Part shown: positions 26,845 to 35,941 of the stretch, one piece after another
How positions within the stretch are numbered: position 1 is the first letter of the stretch
Layout of the letters: each line of letters opens with the position of its first letter
From: Gammaproteobacteria bacterium
GTDB lineage: Bacteria; Pseudomonadota; Gammaproteobacteria; JASBUN01
Assembly: GCA_030147845.1 (NCBI GenBank)
Contig: JASBUN010000058.1
Location: 248,001-312,000 of the forward strand
DNA length: 64,000 bases
Reading direction: 5' to 3'
Translations under genes and position numbers: made by a program
Notes under the pieces: generated by a model
The model's input: the letters and a program-made list of their open reading frames with translations, nothing else
Databases searched by the model: none
What the model was told of the DNA's origin: nothing

Positions 26845-28437
26845 TTACTTTCCTCCTACAGTCGATGTTTCGATCGGCGCGTGTTTATCATTTGCGCCCT
26901 GTTCATAGTCCGCCAACAGGTCAACGAGTTTGAGACGTTGAATTTTGCCTGACGGCCCCTTCGGCAAGGATTCGATTACGCGAATATCGCGCGGGGTTTT
27001 GAAACCACCCAGTTTCTTCTCGCAGAAGGTCATGAGTTCTGCGCCACGACAACTGGCACCCGGTTTAAGCACCACGCATGCCATGACTTCTTGTCCGTAG
27101 CGGGCATCCGGCACACCAAACGCCGCAGCTTCGAGCACGGCCGGATGCTGATAGAGTGCTTCGTCAATTTCACGTGGCGCAATGTTCTCGCCACCCTTGA
27201 TGATAATTTCTTTGATGCGTCCGGTAATAAAGAAAAAGCCGTCCTTATCACGAAAAGCGATATCACCCGTATGCAGCCAACCGTCGGGCTCCAGCGCCTG
27301 GGCCGTCGCTTCCGGGTTCTTGTAGTAGCCCTTCATGACATTCGGCCCGCGGATCATCAGTTCCCCGGATTCGCCGTCCGGCAATTCGCGGCCGTCATCG
27401 CCGACGATTTTGGCCTCGTTACCATATGCCTGGCCGGGCGAGCCGTACTTGGGCGTACCGGGCGGCATAGGGTTGCACAAAATCGGTGCGGCCGTTTCAG
27501 TCAGCCCCATGGTTTCAATAATGGGAACGCCGAAGCAGCGCTCAAAACCCTGATGTATGGACGGCGACAAAGGTGCGGACGCCGAGCGCCCGAAGCGCAA
27601 GTGTTCCAAACGCAGGCCATTGGCACGCGGGCCACCATCGCGTTCCGCCTGTTCAAGCAAATAGGCAATGATAGTCGGCACAACGCTGAACCAGGTGCAC
27701 TGGTACTTGTCGATCAAGTTCCAGAATTCGGACGTGCGGAAACGGTGTGGCATAACGACGCTGCTGCGACTTACCAACGGCCCCATGATCGATACGATTT
27801 GAGCATTGATGTGATAAAGCGGCAGCACACACAGGCCCCGATCGTGCGCTTTCATTGCATGCGACCCGACCGTGTTAGCACCACCCGCAATGGCATTAGC
27901 ATGGCTGATGATCACGCCTTTCGGACGCCCGGTTGTGCCCGAAGTATAAATCAGTACACCATCGTCCTGCGCATCCACGTCCGGCAACGGATCGACGACG
28001 CCGCTGGCATCGGGCTCGGGCCACTGCGGACCGTTGTCCTCGCTGGTCGGGATAACAACTACACGGCCAGCGGCGGCCTCGATGACATCGGCGAATTTCT
28101 CGCGATAACGATCGGAGATAAACAATACCTTGCTGTCGGAATGTTCCAGTACGTAAGCGAGCTGATCCGGCCCCGCTACGGCGTTCAGTGGAACAATGAC
28201 ACGGCCCGCGTACATAGTGCCCAGAAACAATCTCACCGTAGCAAGGCCGTTATCCAGCAAGAACGCAACTTTGTCGCCCTTCTCTAAGCCGACCGCGGCC
28301 AGGTGTCCGCCGACCTGTCTTGCTTCCCGTTGCAGTGCGCTGACGGTCAACTGCACCTGGGACTCCGGGGTAATAAGATAGATCGCGTCGGGTGTGGCAG
28401 CAGCCCAATCGTCGATCAATGATCGAATCGAATCCAT
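26845..28437 (-). CDS. sauT: Acyl-CoA synthetase, probable sulfoacetate-CoA ligase
   Basis: 530 residues of the adenylate-forming family: A3 motif YTSGTTGRPKGVI, GLTETAAPI, A8-type LHTGDIAFRDKDGFFFITGR and the C-terminal catalytic lysine in KGPSGKIQRLKL. Placed between an acylating aldehyde dehydrogenase and xsc, it matches the sauT position of the sulfoacetate pathway, where it makes sulfoacetyl-CoA from sulfoacetate, CoA and ATP. Specificity is inferred from context; sequence alone says medium/short acyl-CoA ligase. The ATG at 28437 has GGAGAG upstream. Confidence 0.8.
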   Translation of the reverse strand: MDSIRSLIDDWAAATPDAIYLITPESQVQLTVSALQREARQVGGHLAAVGLEKGDKVAFLLDNGLATVRLFLGTMYAGRVIVPLNAVAGPDQLAYVLEHSDSKVLFISDRYREKFADVIEAAAGRVVVIPTSEDNGPQWPEPDASGVVDPLPDVDAQDDGVLIYTSGTTGRPKGVIISHANAIAGGANTVGSHAMKAHDRGLCVLPLYHINAQIVSIMGPLVSRSSVVMPHRFRTSEFWNLIDKYQCTWFSVVPTIIAYLLEQAERDGGPRANGLRLEHLRFGRSASAPLSPSIHQGFERCFGVPIIETMGLTETAAPILCNPMPPGTPKYGSPGQAYGNEAKIVGDDGRELPDGESGELMIRGPNVMKGYYKNPEATAQALEPDGWLHTGDIAFRDKDGFFFITGRIKEIIIKGGENIAPREIDEALYQHPAVLEAAAFGVPDARYGQEVMACVVLKPGASCRGAELMTFCEKKLGGFKTPRDIRVIESLPKGPSGKIQRLKLVDLLADYEQGANDKHAPIETSTVGGK

Positions 28438-28438
28438 A

Positions 28439-29902
28439 CTACTCTCCGTTCCCCGTGCCGCTCGTGGTGGGGGCGATATCATATTTGCGCCAAAATTTGC
28501 CGAACATCTCGTCCACGGTCGGTTCGTCAGCTTCGATAGTGCGCGAGATACGCGTGATATTCAGATAGTGGCGCAGACTCAAATTCTCGGAGATACTGTT
28601 GCCGCCCCAGGTGCCACAGCCCATGGATAACGAAAATGGCAAGCCATTGTCGAAACTGCCACCCGTGGCAAAACAATGCGCCTGGTTAACGATCACCCGG
28701 CATACCGGCAGGTCTAAACCGAGCCGCATCACATGATCTTGATCCTGGCTATGTATGCCGATCGAGTGTCCGGCGCCTTTGTACTCCAGGAGACGGCGCG
28801 CAGTATCGAAAGCCGCATCGAAATCCGGCACCCGATACACCGCTAACACGGGACTCAATTTTTCGTCCGAAAAGGGGTAGTCAGGACCGATGCCTTGTTC
28901 CTGCACCATCAAAAACCGGCATCCCGCCATGTTGTCGCTATCCAAGCCGGCAACTTGGCATATCTCAGCGGCCGGGCGAGCGATGACCTGGCGGTTCAGC
29001 TTACCCTTGACCCACATGGCGTCTTGCAGGCGACGTTTATCCTCGTCGCCCAGCATACATCCACCTTCATGTTTGAGCGCATCCATCAGCGCCGCATAGG
29101 CCGACTCCAATACGATCAGGCTGTTCTCGGAGGAGCAACTGGTCGCGTTGTCGAAGGTTTTGGAGGCGGCGATCTTACGCGCCGCATCGGCCATATCCGC
29201 GCTCGCGTCGACGATCACCGGCACATTGCCAACGCCGACCCCGATCGCCGGCGTACCGCTTTCATAAGCGGCGCGTACGTTATTCTGCGAACCGGTGACG
29301 ACAACCATGTCCACCTGTTGCATCAACTCATAGGTGGCGGCCTTGGTTCCGGGTGCCGGCAGCATTTGTACCAAATCCTCCGGAGCACCGACACGGGCCA
29401 GTTCTTGGCGCATGATATCGACTACGCGCTCGCAAACCACCTGCCCTTTCGGCGATGGCGACAAAATGATCGCATTCCGTCCCTTTAGCGCATTCAGCGT
29501 CTTGTTGAACGGCGTCGCAACCGGATTCGTAGACGGCACCACGGCGCCAACCACACCCACTGGGCGCGCAATTTCGATGAGCCCAAGTTCGGCGGACTCG
29601 CTGATGACACCGACCGAACGTGATCGCATCAGGTCGCGCAGCAAACCCAAGGTCTTACGCCGATTTTTGGTGAGCTTGTCTTCAACATTGCCCAAGCCCG
29701 TCTCATTGACGGCAAGCTCGGACAACATTTGATTGTTATGCGGATTCAGGATCCCCCACGCCACTGCGGTGACAACCTCATCGACCTGCGCCTGGGAATA
29801 AGCCTCGTAGGCTCGCTGCGCGGTTCGCGCCCGCGCCAGCAATGCACGTACTTGCGACTGGGTATCAGGCATCGCCGTTACACTGTCCGTTTTGGGTTTC
29901 AT
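28439..29902 (-). CDS. sauS: CoA-acylating aldehyde dehydrogenase, probable sulfoacetaldehyde dehydrogenase
   Basis: 487 residues of the EutE/AdhE-type acylating aldehyde dehydrogenase family. Catalytic Cys256 is in NATSCSSENS, and the nucleotide loop includes VVTGSQNNVR and GTPAIGVGVGNVPV. Next to an acyl-CoA ligase and xsc, it fits SauS, which reduces sulfoacetyl-CoA to sulfoacetaldehyde with NADPH. GAGG precedes the ATG. The gene is separated from the transporter genes upstream by 153 bases that contain a strong hairpin. Confidence 0.82.
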   Translation of the reverse strand: MKPKTDSVTAMPDTQSQVRALLARARTAQRAYEAYSQAQVDEVVTAVAWGILNPHNNQMLSELAVNETGLGNVEDKLTKNRRKTLGLLRDLMRSRSVGVISESAELGLIEIARPVGVVGAVVPSTNPVATPFNKTLNALKGRNAIILSPSPKGQVVCERVVDIMRQELARVGAPEDLVQMLPAPGTKAATYELMQQVDMVVVTGSQNNVRAAYESGTPAIGVGVGNVPVIVDASADMADAARKIAASKTFDNATSCSSENSLIVLESAYAALMDALKHEGGCMLGDEDKRRLQDAMWVKGKLNRQVIARPAAEICQVAGLDSDNMAGCRFLMVQEQGIGPDYPFSDEKLSPVLAVYRVPDFDAAFDTARRLLEYKGAGHSIGIHSQDQDHVMRLGLDLPVCRVIVNQAHCFATGGSFDNGLPFSLSMGCGTWGGNSISENLSLRHYLNITRISRTIEADEPTVDEMFGKFWRKYDIAPTTSGTGNGE

Positions 29903-30017
29903 GGTTCCGACCTCGCGACCGGGCGCGGGCGTTGTCCCGCCTACCCGTATAACTCATATACATGTGTCAAGCGGGTATGATACCGCAGATTGCGATCGCT
30001 TCGTAGTCCCGGGCGCA

Positions 30018-30041
30018 CCTTGGCGGGCTCTCCCGCCAAGG
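30018..30041 (-). other. Intercistronic hairpin between transporter and enzyme genes
   Basis: CCTTGGCGGG-loop-CCCGCCAAGG is a perfect 10-bp stem with a four-base loop, 15 bases after the tctC-type stop codon (minus strand) and 116 bases before sauS. It lacks a U-tract, so it more likely stabilises the transporter mRNA end or attenuates read-through than acts as a full terminator. This would allow high binding-protein expression relative to the enzymes. Confidence 0.6.
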
Positions 30042-30055
30042 ATACACACGGTTCC

Positions 30056-31048
30056 TTACTTCTTCTTGCGTAATTTTGACAGCAACTCGGTCAGATAGAC
30101 TTGGCGGCGCTGCCACATTTTCTCGACCTGCGCCTGATCCATGATGCGTAGCGGCGAGCCACCGGCCTTCATCTTGGCTGCCACTTTCTTGTCATGGAAC
30201 ATCTTCGGAATGCGCTGGGCAAGGAAGTCCACCACCGCCTTCGGCGTACCCTTCGGCGCCATGATGCCGCGGAAATTGACACTCGAATCGTCGACATTGA
30301 TGCCCTCTTCCTTGAACGTCGGCACGTCTGGCAAAAATTCCTTATTACGCTGCAAATCGGCGATGGCCAGGATCTTCAAACGCTCGCGGTTACGATAAGC
30401 ATCCGACAAATTGTTGAAGCCCGCCATCACCTTGCCGCCGATGACGTACTGCATGGCCGGTACGCCGCCCTTGGTGGGGATATAGGTCAGTTTGATGCCG
30501 GCCGCCTTCTCCAATTGCAGCGTGGCGATATGATGACCGACGTACAATCCGGCGCCCGAAACGGTGATCTTGCCTGGGTGTTTCTTGGCGTAGGCAACCA
30601 GATCTTTGACGCTGTTGAACGGGCTATCCTTGGCAACGATCAATACCGCCGGGTCCGCACCCCAGTTGGCGATCGGGATCAGGTTATGAATATTGTACTT
30701 GGTATCGAACATGATCGACTGCGCGATCACATGCGGGAGGTTGTAGGCAGCCAATTCATAGCCGTTCGGTTTCGCCTCCGAAGCGAACCAATTCCAACCG
30801 ACCTGTCCACCGGCGCCCGGCTTATTGATGATGACCATGGGCTGGCCCAAGTAATCCGGTTTAGCCGCCATCATCGAGACGATACGCGCCTGAAAATCGG
30901 TTGCACCACCCGGCGAATAAGCCACGATCAAACTGATCGGACGGTCCGGATAATCCGCAGCCCGTACCCCCGATGACGCGAAAAAAGTCAGTCCCGCCAA
31001 CAGGGCAATTCCGATCCCTTGCAACCGCCGTAATATCGCTTTATTCAT
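30056..31048 (-). CDS. Tripartite tricarboxylate transporter substrate-binding protein (TctC/Bug)
   Basis: 330 residues: signal peptide (about 1-30, IALLAGLTFFASSGVRA) then the Bug fold with DYPDRPISLIVAYSPGGATD, GQPMVIINKPGAGG and the late GIMAPKGTPKAVVD block. This is the periplasmic binding protein of a TTT system whose membrane parts are encoded just upstream. Operon context with sauS, sauT and xsc suggests sulfoacetate (a dianionic short acid like the usual TTT ligands) as substrate. That is inference: described sulfoacetate permeases (SauU) are of the major facilitator type. Confidence 0.88.
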   Translation of the reverse strand: MNKAILRRLQGIGIALLAGLTFFASSGVRAADYPDRPISLIVAYSPGGATDFQARIVSMMAAKPDYLGQPMVIINKPGAGGQVGWNWFASEAKPNGYELAAYNLPHVIAQSIMFDTKYNIHNLIPIANWGADPAVLIVAKDSPFNSVKDLVAYAKKHPGKITVSGAGLYVGHHIATLQLEKAAGIKLTYIPTKGGVPAMQYVIGGKVMAGFNNLSDAYRNRERLKILAIADLQRNKEFLPDVPTFKEEGINVDDSSVNFRGIMAPKGTPKAVVDFLAQRIPKMFHDKKVAAKMKAGGSPLRIMDQAQVEKMWQRRQVYLTELLSKLRKKK

Positions 31049-31144
31049 GTTATCCTCCTCCGCCGGAATGGCGTTGTTATGTCACATCCTTAAAGTTACG
31101 TAGTTCTCCTCCCTGGATACGATCACCGACCGACAGCTCGATCG

Positions 31145-31588
31145 TTAAAACAGCACTCCCCGCGGAGTTTGCACCTGCAACAACAGTACGAACACCAGAT
31201 ACAATATGCCGAGGAACACGAACGACGCCGGCAAACAGCGCTTGGCGCCGATGATGCTGCTCTCGGCCGGCGAATAAACGGTACTGATAGCCACAAATGC
31301 CAACCAAGAGGTCAAGTAAAACCCTAATGGCTGCGCCAGTAGCAGGTAAGCAACAAAAATAACGAAAGCCGGCCATAGCCGCGACCAAGGTACCGAGGAA
31401 GGCGCGTTACCCTTCGCCGCCGATGGTTTCCAGTTGCGCACCAGCATGGCGGCAGCAAGTATCGCCATGGCAATGGCAATAACCTCTGGAAATAGGTACG
31501 AACGCGGATCGCCGGGTGCGACTGCGGCCCAATATAGCAGTAGACTGAGAACGAGCGCGCCAATGGAGGTCAGCCGGGTTGCGTTCAT
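31145..31588 (-). CDS. Tripartite tricarboxylate transporter small membrane subunit (TctB)
   Basis: 147 residues, four hydrophobic helices, with the PLGFYLTSWLAFVA segment typical of TctB. Its ATG overlaps the tctA-type stop codon by four bases (31585-31588), showing coupled translation. Forms the inner-membrane complex with the large subunit. Confidence 0.85.
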   Translation of the reverse strand: MNATRLTSIGALVLSLLLYWAAVAPGDPRSYLFPEVIAIAMAILAAAMLVRNWKPSAAKGNAPSSVPWSRLWPAFVIFVAYLLLAQPLGFYLTSWLAFVAISTVYSPAESSIIGAKRCLPASFVFLGILYLVFVLLLQVQTPRGVLF

Positions 31589-33093
31589 TGTGATGCCCCC
31601 TTTCTGCGGCGGGCGGCCCGAACTTCAGTAAAGATGCTATAACCTATCGAGCCGACGCACAGCGCGATCAGAACGAGGTTGATCGTACCCGTGAAGAAAT
31701 ACGGCAACACACCCTGACTGCTTTCTGCAATCAAACGACCCTGAGCGAAATTGGTTTCGGCGATCGGCCCGAGAATAATGCCCAATACAACCGGCGCCGG
31801 GCTGAAGCCCAACTTGATGCCGAAATACATGGCCGTGCCGAGCGTCATCATCACCATCACGTCTGAAAAATTATTCTGTACGCTATACGTACCGAACACC
31901 GCCAGCACCGTAACCGCGGCCGCCATGAAGTTGTTGGACACGCGCGTCACGAAACGACTATAGCGACTGATCATAAGACCGAACACCGCCATCAACACTT
32001 GGCCAAGCAACAACGCGTCGATAAACGTCCAGGTAACCTTTGCGTGCGTGGTGAACAGATTGGGCCCGGGAAACAAACCGTGAATCAGCAGGCCGCCGAG
32101 CAACACCGCCGCGGTCGGGCTGCCGGGAACACTGAGTGTCAACAAGGGTACCAAAGATGGCCCGACCATGGCGTTGTTGGCAGATTCAGCGGCAATGACA
32201 CCATCGGGCTCGCCTTTGCCGAATCGCGATGGATCGCGGCTCATCTTGCGCGTTTGATCATAAGAGACCAAACCGGCGATCTGGCCACCCGCACCCGGGA
32301 TGAGACCAACGATGATGCCGGTGATACTGCCGATGGTCAGGGCGCGCACCCTGCTAATATTGTATCGAAACGACGTCCAGACGCTGCGCTTTTCCAGATC
32401 GTACATCTCGGAGATACGGCCGCCGCTGGCCGCCGACTCCAGCATACCGAGTACCTGCGGGATCGCGAACAGTCCGATCAATGCGGCAATGATGTTGATG
32501 CCGCCGGTCAAATACGAACTGAATACAAACCGTTCCACTCCCATCACCGGATCGTAGCCGATGGTCGACAACCATAAACCAAAGGCGCCGGCGAACAGGC
32601 CTTTAAGCACCGATTTAGACCCCAGCGAACCGATGACCGTAACGCCCAGAATAGCGATCCAAAACAACTCGGACGGACCAAATTTAAGCGCAAAGTTAGC
32701 CAGGATCGGGGTAAAGAAAATCAGCACCAGGACACCGAGGACACCGCCAATGAGCGAACTGATGAAGCAGTAATGCAGGGCCTCGGTCGCGCGTCCTTGT
32801 TGAGCCAGCGGGTGACCATCGAGTACGGTGGCGATGTTGGCCGGAGCGCCCGGAATATTGACCAGTATCGCGCTTACGGCGCCGCCGGCAACCGTTGCGG
32901 TGTATACCGAACCGAGAAGGATCAAACCGCTGTCGGCCGGCATCTGAAAGGTGAACGGAATCAGCAGAGCAACCGCCATGGTCGGACTCAAACCGGGTGT
33001 CGCGCCCAATACCAATCCGCCTATAGTGCCGATGCACAGGATCAACAAGTTCCAGGCGCTCAATGCGTCTGGAAGATAACGGATAAAATCCAT
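31585..33093 (-). CDS. Tripartite tricarboxylate transporter large membrane subunit (TctA)
   Basis: 502 residues, about 11-12 membrane helices, with the TctA signatures GATPGLSPTMAVALLIPFT at the N-terminus and IPGAGGQIAGLVSYDQ in the second half. It is the first gene of the nine-gene minus-strand sulfonate operon and is divergent from the GntR gene. Uses a proton or sodium gradient to take up the ligand captured by the periplasmic binding protein. Confidence 0.92.
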   Translation of the reverse strand: MDFIRYLPDALSAWNLLILCIGTIGGLVLGATPGLSPTMAVALLIPFTFQMPADSGLILLGSVYTATVAGGAVSAILVNIPGAPANIATVLDGHPLAQQGRATEALHYCFISSLIGGVLGVLVLIFFTPILANFALKFGPSELFWIAILGVTVIGSLGSKSVLKGLFAGAFGLWLSTIGYDPVMGVERFVFSSYLTGGINIIAALIGLFAIPQVLGMLESAASGGRISEMYDLEKRSVWTSFRYNISRVRALTIGSITGIIVGLIPGAGGQIAGLVSYDQTRKMSRDPSRFGKGEPDGVIAAESANNAMVGPSLVPLLTLSVPGSPTAAVLLGGLLIHGLFPGPNLFTTHAKVTWTFIDALLLGQVLMAVFGLMISRYSRFVTRVSNNFMAAAVTVLAVFGTYSVQNNFSDVMVMMTLGTAMYFGIKLGFSPAPVVLGIILGPIAETNFAQGRLIAESSQGVLPYFFTGTINLVLIALCVGSIGYSIFTEVRAARRRKGASQ

Positions 33094-33363
33094 CGGTTAC
33101 TGACTCCTCACCGTACACAGCTCGGATGCTAGAGCGGCAATCCGAACTGCCGGCGTTATTTATGTTTGTGTTATAGTAAAAACAGCTGATATATATGAGT
33201 TACGTGTGCCGCCCTAGCTTACCTTGGCGCGGCCGCTTGTCAAGGACTCGCTGCGCCGCATGTTACGTCGCAGCGGTCACCCAAAACGAACGCCGGAATC
33301 TGCGCGCGAGCGAGATTCGCGTGCATAATAGGGTCCGCATACAACTTGAGGGAGACAACGGAA
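33094..33363. promoter_or_regulatory. Divergent promoter region, sulfonate operon / GntR gene
   Basis: 270 bases with no gene. The left third is AT-rich (33160-33200, with GATATATATG) and is a likely promoter for the transporter operon. GAGGGAG at about 33350 is the ribosome binding site of the GntR gene. I could not pick out a convincing GntR operator by eye. Confidence 0.45.
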
Positions 33364-34101
33364 ATGACGCTCACCGCGGCCAGCCGCATGCAGGCGAAAC
33401 CCCTATATCAACTGGTCGAAGATCATATTCGTAGTCTTATCGATTCGGGCGATCTGGTTCCGGGTGATCTCATTCCGTCTGAACCGCAACTGGCGAAAAC
33501 GCTGGACGTCAGCCAGGGTACCGTAAAAAAAGCGATCGACAATCTGGTCTGGCAGCGCCTGCTCTACCGCCACCAGGGTAAAGGCACTTACGTCTCGCGC
33601 ATCGATTTCAACAACAGCCTATTTCGCTTTTTCTCCTACGGCGACGCCGAGGGTAAAGGTGTGCGCATTCACAAGGAAACCAGCGCGCGCCGCCTCGAGA
33701 TCGGTAGTGCCGAAATATGCCGGCGTCTGAACGTCCGCGAAAAAACCCAGCTTTTATATATCGAGCGCATCGGTTACGGGCCGAAACGCCAGCCGGTCCT
33801 GGTCGAATATTCGCACTGGCTGGCGGAATTGGTGCCGGGACTGGAAAACGAAGATGTGCACATCCCTGACCTCCTATATGCACTGATCGTCGAAGAATAC
33901 GGGGTTCCCGTGGTACGCGCCGAAGAAACGCTCATTGCAGAAGCAGCCGATGCGCCGACCGCGGCCAGGCTCAAGATCAAACCGGGTACACCGGTCGTGG
34001 TGCTTAAACGCGTAACCTACACCAGCGGCGAACGCATCATCGAGGTGCGCACCACCAAGGGTCGCGCCGACCGCTTCAGCTACAAGACCGAAATTCGCTG
34101 A
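33364..34101 (+). CDS. GntR/HutC-family regulator with UTRA domain
   Basis: 245 residues. The N-terminal winged helix (about 10-80: PLYQLVEDHIRSLIDSGDL, then QGTVKKAIDNL) is followed by a UTRA ligand domain (about 95-240; RHQGKGTYVS junction, CRRLNVREKTQLLYIERIGY). HutC-type regulators sense small acids such as urocanate or sulfonates/phosphonates. Because it is divergent from the sulfonate operon, it most likely represses it until sulfoacetate or a derivative is present. Described sauR genes need not be of this family, so this may be an alternative regulator. ATG at 33364 chosen for its GGGAG site. Confidence 0.88.
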   Translation: MTLTAASRMQAKPLYQLVEDHIRSLIDSGDLVPGDLIPSEPQLAKTLDVSQGTVKKAIDNLVWQRLLYRHQGKGTYVSRIDFNNSLFRFFSYGDAEGKGVRIHKETSARRLEIGSAEICRRLNVREKTQLLYIERIGYGPKRQPVLVEYSHWLAELVPGLENEDVHIPDLLYALIVEEYGVPVVRAEETLIAEAADAPTAARLKIKPGTPVVVLKRVTYTSGERIIEVRTTKGRADRFSYKTEIR

Positions 34102-34130
34102 ACCGAACCCGGCATAGCCACGCGTATGCT

Positions 34131-34961
34131 TCAAGGCCGCTCACCGCGGCGCAAGCGCTGTGCAATCGCTTCGACCACCGGCATCAAGTCTGCAACACTA
34201 CGGATAATAAAATGAGCGCCGGAGCGCCGCAGCTGATTACGGGCGGCATTGTGTAGCGCACGAAGCCGGTTCGCATCGGCACGCGCCAAGTGTTCGGCGC
34301 GCATGGCAGCATAGTTTCCGGTCAACGTCACGCCCACGGTCCACATACCGGCGTTGACACCGGCTTGAATACCCGGCGCCGTGTCATCGATCTTGATGCA
34401 AGCGGAGACCGGCCATATCGCCAAGCGGCGCATGCACTCCAATGCCATGTATGGTGCCGGGCGACCACTGGCAACGTCGTCATCGCAAACGACCGTGGCT
34501 GGATGAAAACCAAACTTCGCCGCCGCCGGTAACAACGCGTCAACCACAACGCGCGGATAGCCGGTCGTGGAGCCGATCTTAAGTCCGCGCTGCTGCAATT
34601 GATGCAGTACCGGCAACGAGCCGTCGATAATCTGCGCGTTTGCGGCGGCTGTATCCGGCTGGCAACGCAAATAGCCCGCGTATACTTGCTCGGCATCGTC
34701 GTCGGTAAACGCCCTGCTATGCAGCCGTTGCCATTGCCTCGAAACATCCGATGATGCCGCAATGGCGCGGATATGGTCACGTTTGCCAATGCCCATCGGA
34801 CCGCGCGCGCAGGGTTCATCGATCACAACACCGAAACTGCGAAAACTCTCGATCAACGCCTCGACGGGCGCAAAACTGCCATGATCAACTATCGTTCCAG
34901 CCCAGTCGAAAATCGCCGCGCGCACCGGACCACGATATCCGCCTTGCCGACGAAACGTCAT
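34131..34961 (-). CDS. PhnX-like phosphonoacetaldehyde hydrolase (HAD family)
   Basis: 276 residues. HAD motif I is FDWAGTIVD with nucleophile Asp19; Lys60 in PMGIGKRDHI corresponds to the Schiff-base lysine of phosphonoacetaldehyde hydrolase. The Asp-Lys spacing of 41 is the same as in the Bacillus enzyme. Motifs TTGYP and DDDVASGRPAPYM also fit PhnX. The known reaction is cleavage of phosphonoacetaldehyde to acetaldehyde and phosphate. The usual partner PhnW (2-aminoethylphosphonate transaminase) is absent, and the gene lies in a sulfonate island after an IclR gene and a GMC dehydrogenase. The ATG at 34961 has AGGA 7 bases upstream. Confidence 0.8.
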   Translation of the reverse strand: MTFRRQGGYRGPVRAAIFDWAGTIVDHGSFAPVEALIESFRSFGVVIDEPCARGPMGIGKRDHIRAIAASSDVSRQWQRLHSRAFTDDDAEQVYAGYLRCQPDTAAANAQIIDGSLPVLHQLQQRGLKIGSTTGYPRVVVDALLPAAAKFGFHPATVVCDDDVASGRPAPYMALECMRRLAIWPVSACIKIDDTAPGIQAGVNAGMWTVGVTLTGNYAAMRAEHLARADANRLRALHNAARNQLRRSGAHFIIRSVADLMPVVEAIAQRLRRGERP

Positions 34962-35061
34962 ATGCTGTCCTGACCAGATACCCAGGCGCGCAGCATGTTG
35001 CATGGCAACTGCGCCTTAACGGGCGCGCAGCGATATACGGGCAGACCGCGCCAGCGAAACA

Positions 35062-35853
35062 TCATAGCAGGCGCGACAGTTGTGATGCCGCGCCACGCAA
35101 CGCAGGTACGTGCTCCCGCGCCAGCTCCTGAGTAAGGCGCACCTTCGGTCCGTGTACGGCCAGCGCTGCACATGCTTCCCCTGCCTGATTCAGTACCGGA
35201 ACCGCCACGGCTACCATACCGGCGACAAACTCCTCGTCGTCTACTCCAACCATTTCGCTACGCGTACTGTCCAACACTTCGGTAAGTTGCAGCGGATCGG
35301 TAATCGTAGCCTCGGTATAGCGACGCAGCGGTGCCGCGGTTATCAGTTCTTGCCGGCGGCGCTCGGGAAGAAGACTCAGCAGAAGCTTTCCCGTCGCCGT
35401 GCAGTGTATCGGTACCCTGGAGCCTGGATTAAGATGCATGCGCAAAGGCCAATCCGTTTCGACGCGGTCAACATACACAATTTCACTACCAATCAGCGTG
35501 GTGAGGTTACAGGTCTCACCCAACTGGTCAACCAAGCGCTGTAGCACACGATGGCGCGCACCATGGGCAGTCGAGTTGACCAACACGGTGATGGACATAT
35601 CGGACAGCCGCTTGCCGGCAGAATAGCCACGACCACTTAGGTCGGGGATCAAGATACGCTCTTGTTCCAGGCGCGCACAGATCCGATACGCGGTCGCCCT
35701 CGGGATATGTAAATCGCTTGCCATATCGCTGGCCGTGATCGGCCCATCCGCCGCGGCAATATATTCCAACGCCGAAAGCATTCTGGACACCACATCATAC
35801 TTCTGTTCCTCCGCCGCTCCGCGGCGGTCGCTGCGTCCGGTTTTGGCAACCAT
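35062..35853 (-). CDS. IclR-family transcriptional regulator
   Basis: 263 residues: winged helix (about 20-80, GPITASDMASDLHIPRATAY) and an IclR effector domain (about 95-260, with GSRVPIHCTATGKLLLSLLP and VPVLNQAGEACAALAVHG). GAGAGGAT precedes the ATG. IclR-type regulators accompany isethionate dehydrogenase genes in known isethionate clusters, and this one lies between the GMC dehydrogenase and the PhnX-like gene in the same direction. Target genes are inferred to be these and the TRAP transporter. Confidence 0.88.
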   Translation of the reverse strand: MVAKTGRSDRRGAAEEQKYDVVSRMLSALEYIAAADGPITASDMASDLHIPRATAYRICARLEQERILIPDLSGRGYSAGKRLSDMSITVLVNSTAHGARHRVLQRLVDQLGETCNLTTLIGSEIVYVDRVETDWPLRMHLNPGSRVPIHCTATGKLLLSLLPERRRQELITAAPLRRYTEATITDPLQLTEVLDSTRSEMVGVDDEEFVAGMVAVAVPVLNQAGEACAALAVHGPKVRLTQELAREHVPALRGAASQLSRLL

Positions 35854-35941
35854 AGTGATCCTCTCAAATGAACTTCATGCCAATCTATGCCGCGTCAACC
35901 AACAGTGTATCACTACCAAAACGGTGCGCCGCACATCGTAC

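Noticed and set aside
25101..29902. Taurine degradation operon
   Set aside because: No taurine:pyruvate aminotransferase, taurine dehydrogenase or tauABC is present; an acyl-CoA ligase and acylating dehydrogenase point to sulfoacetate.
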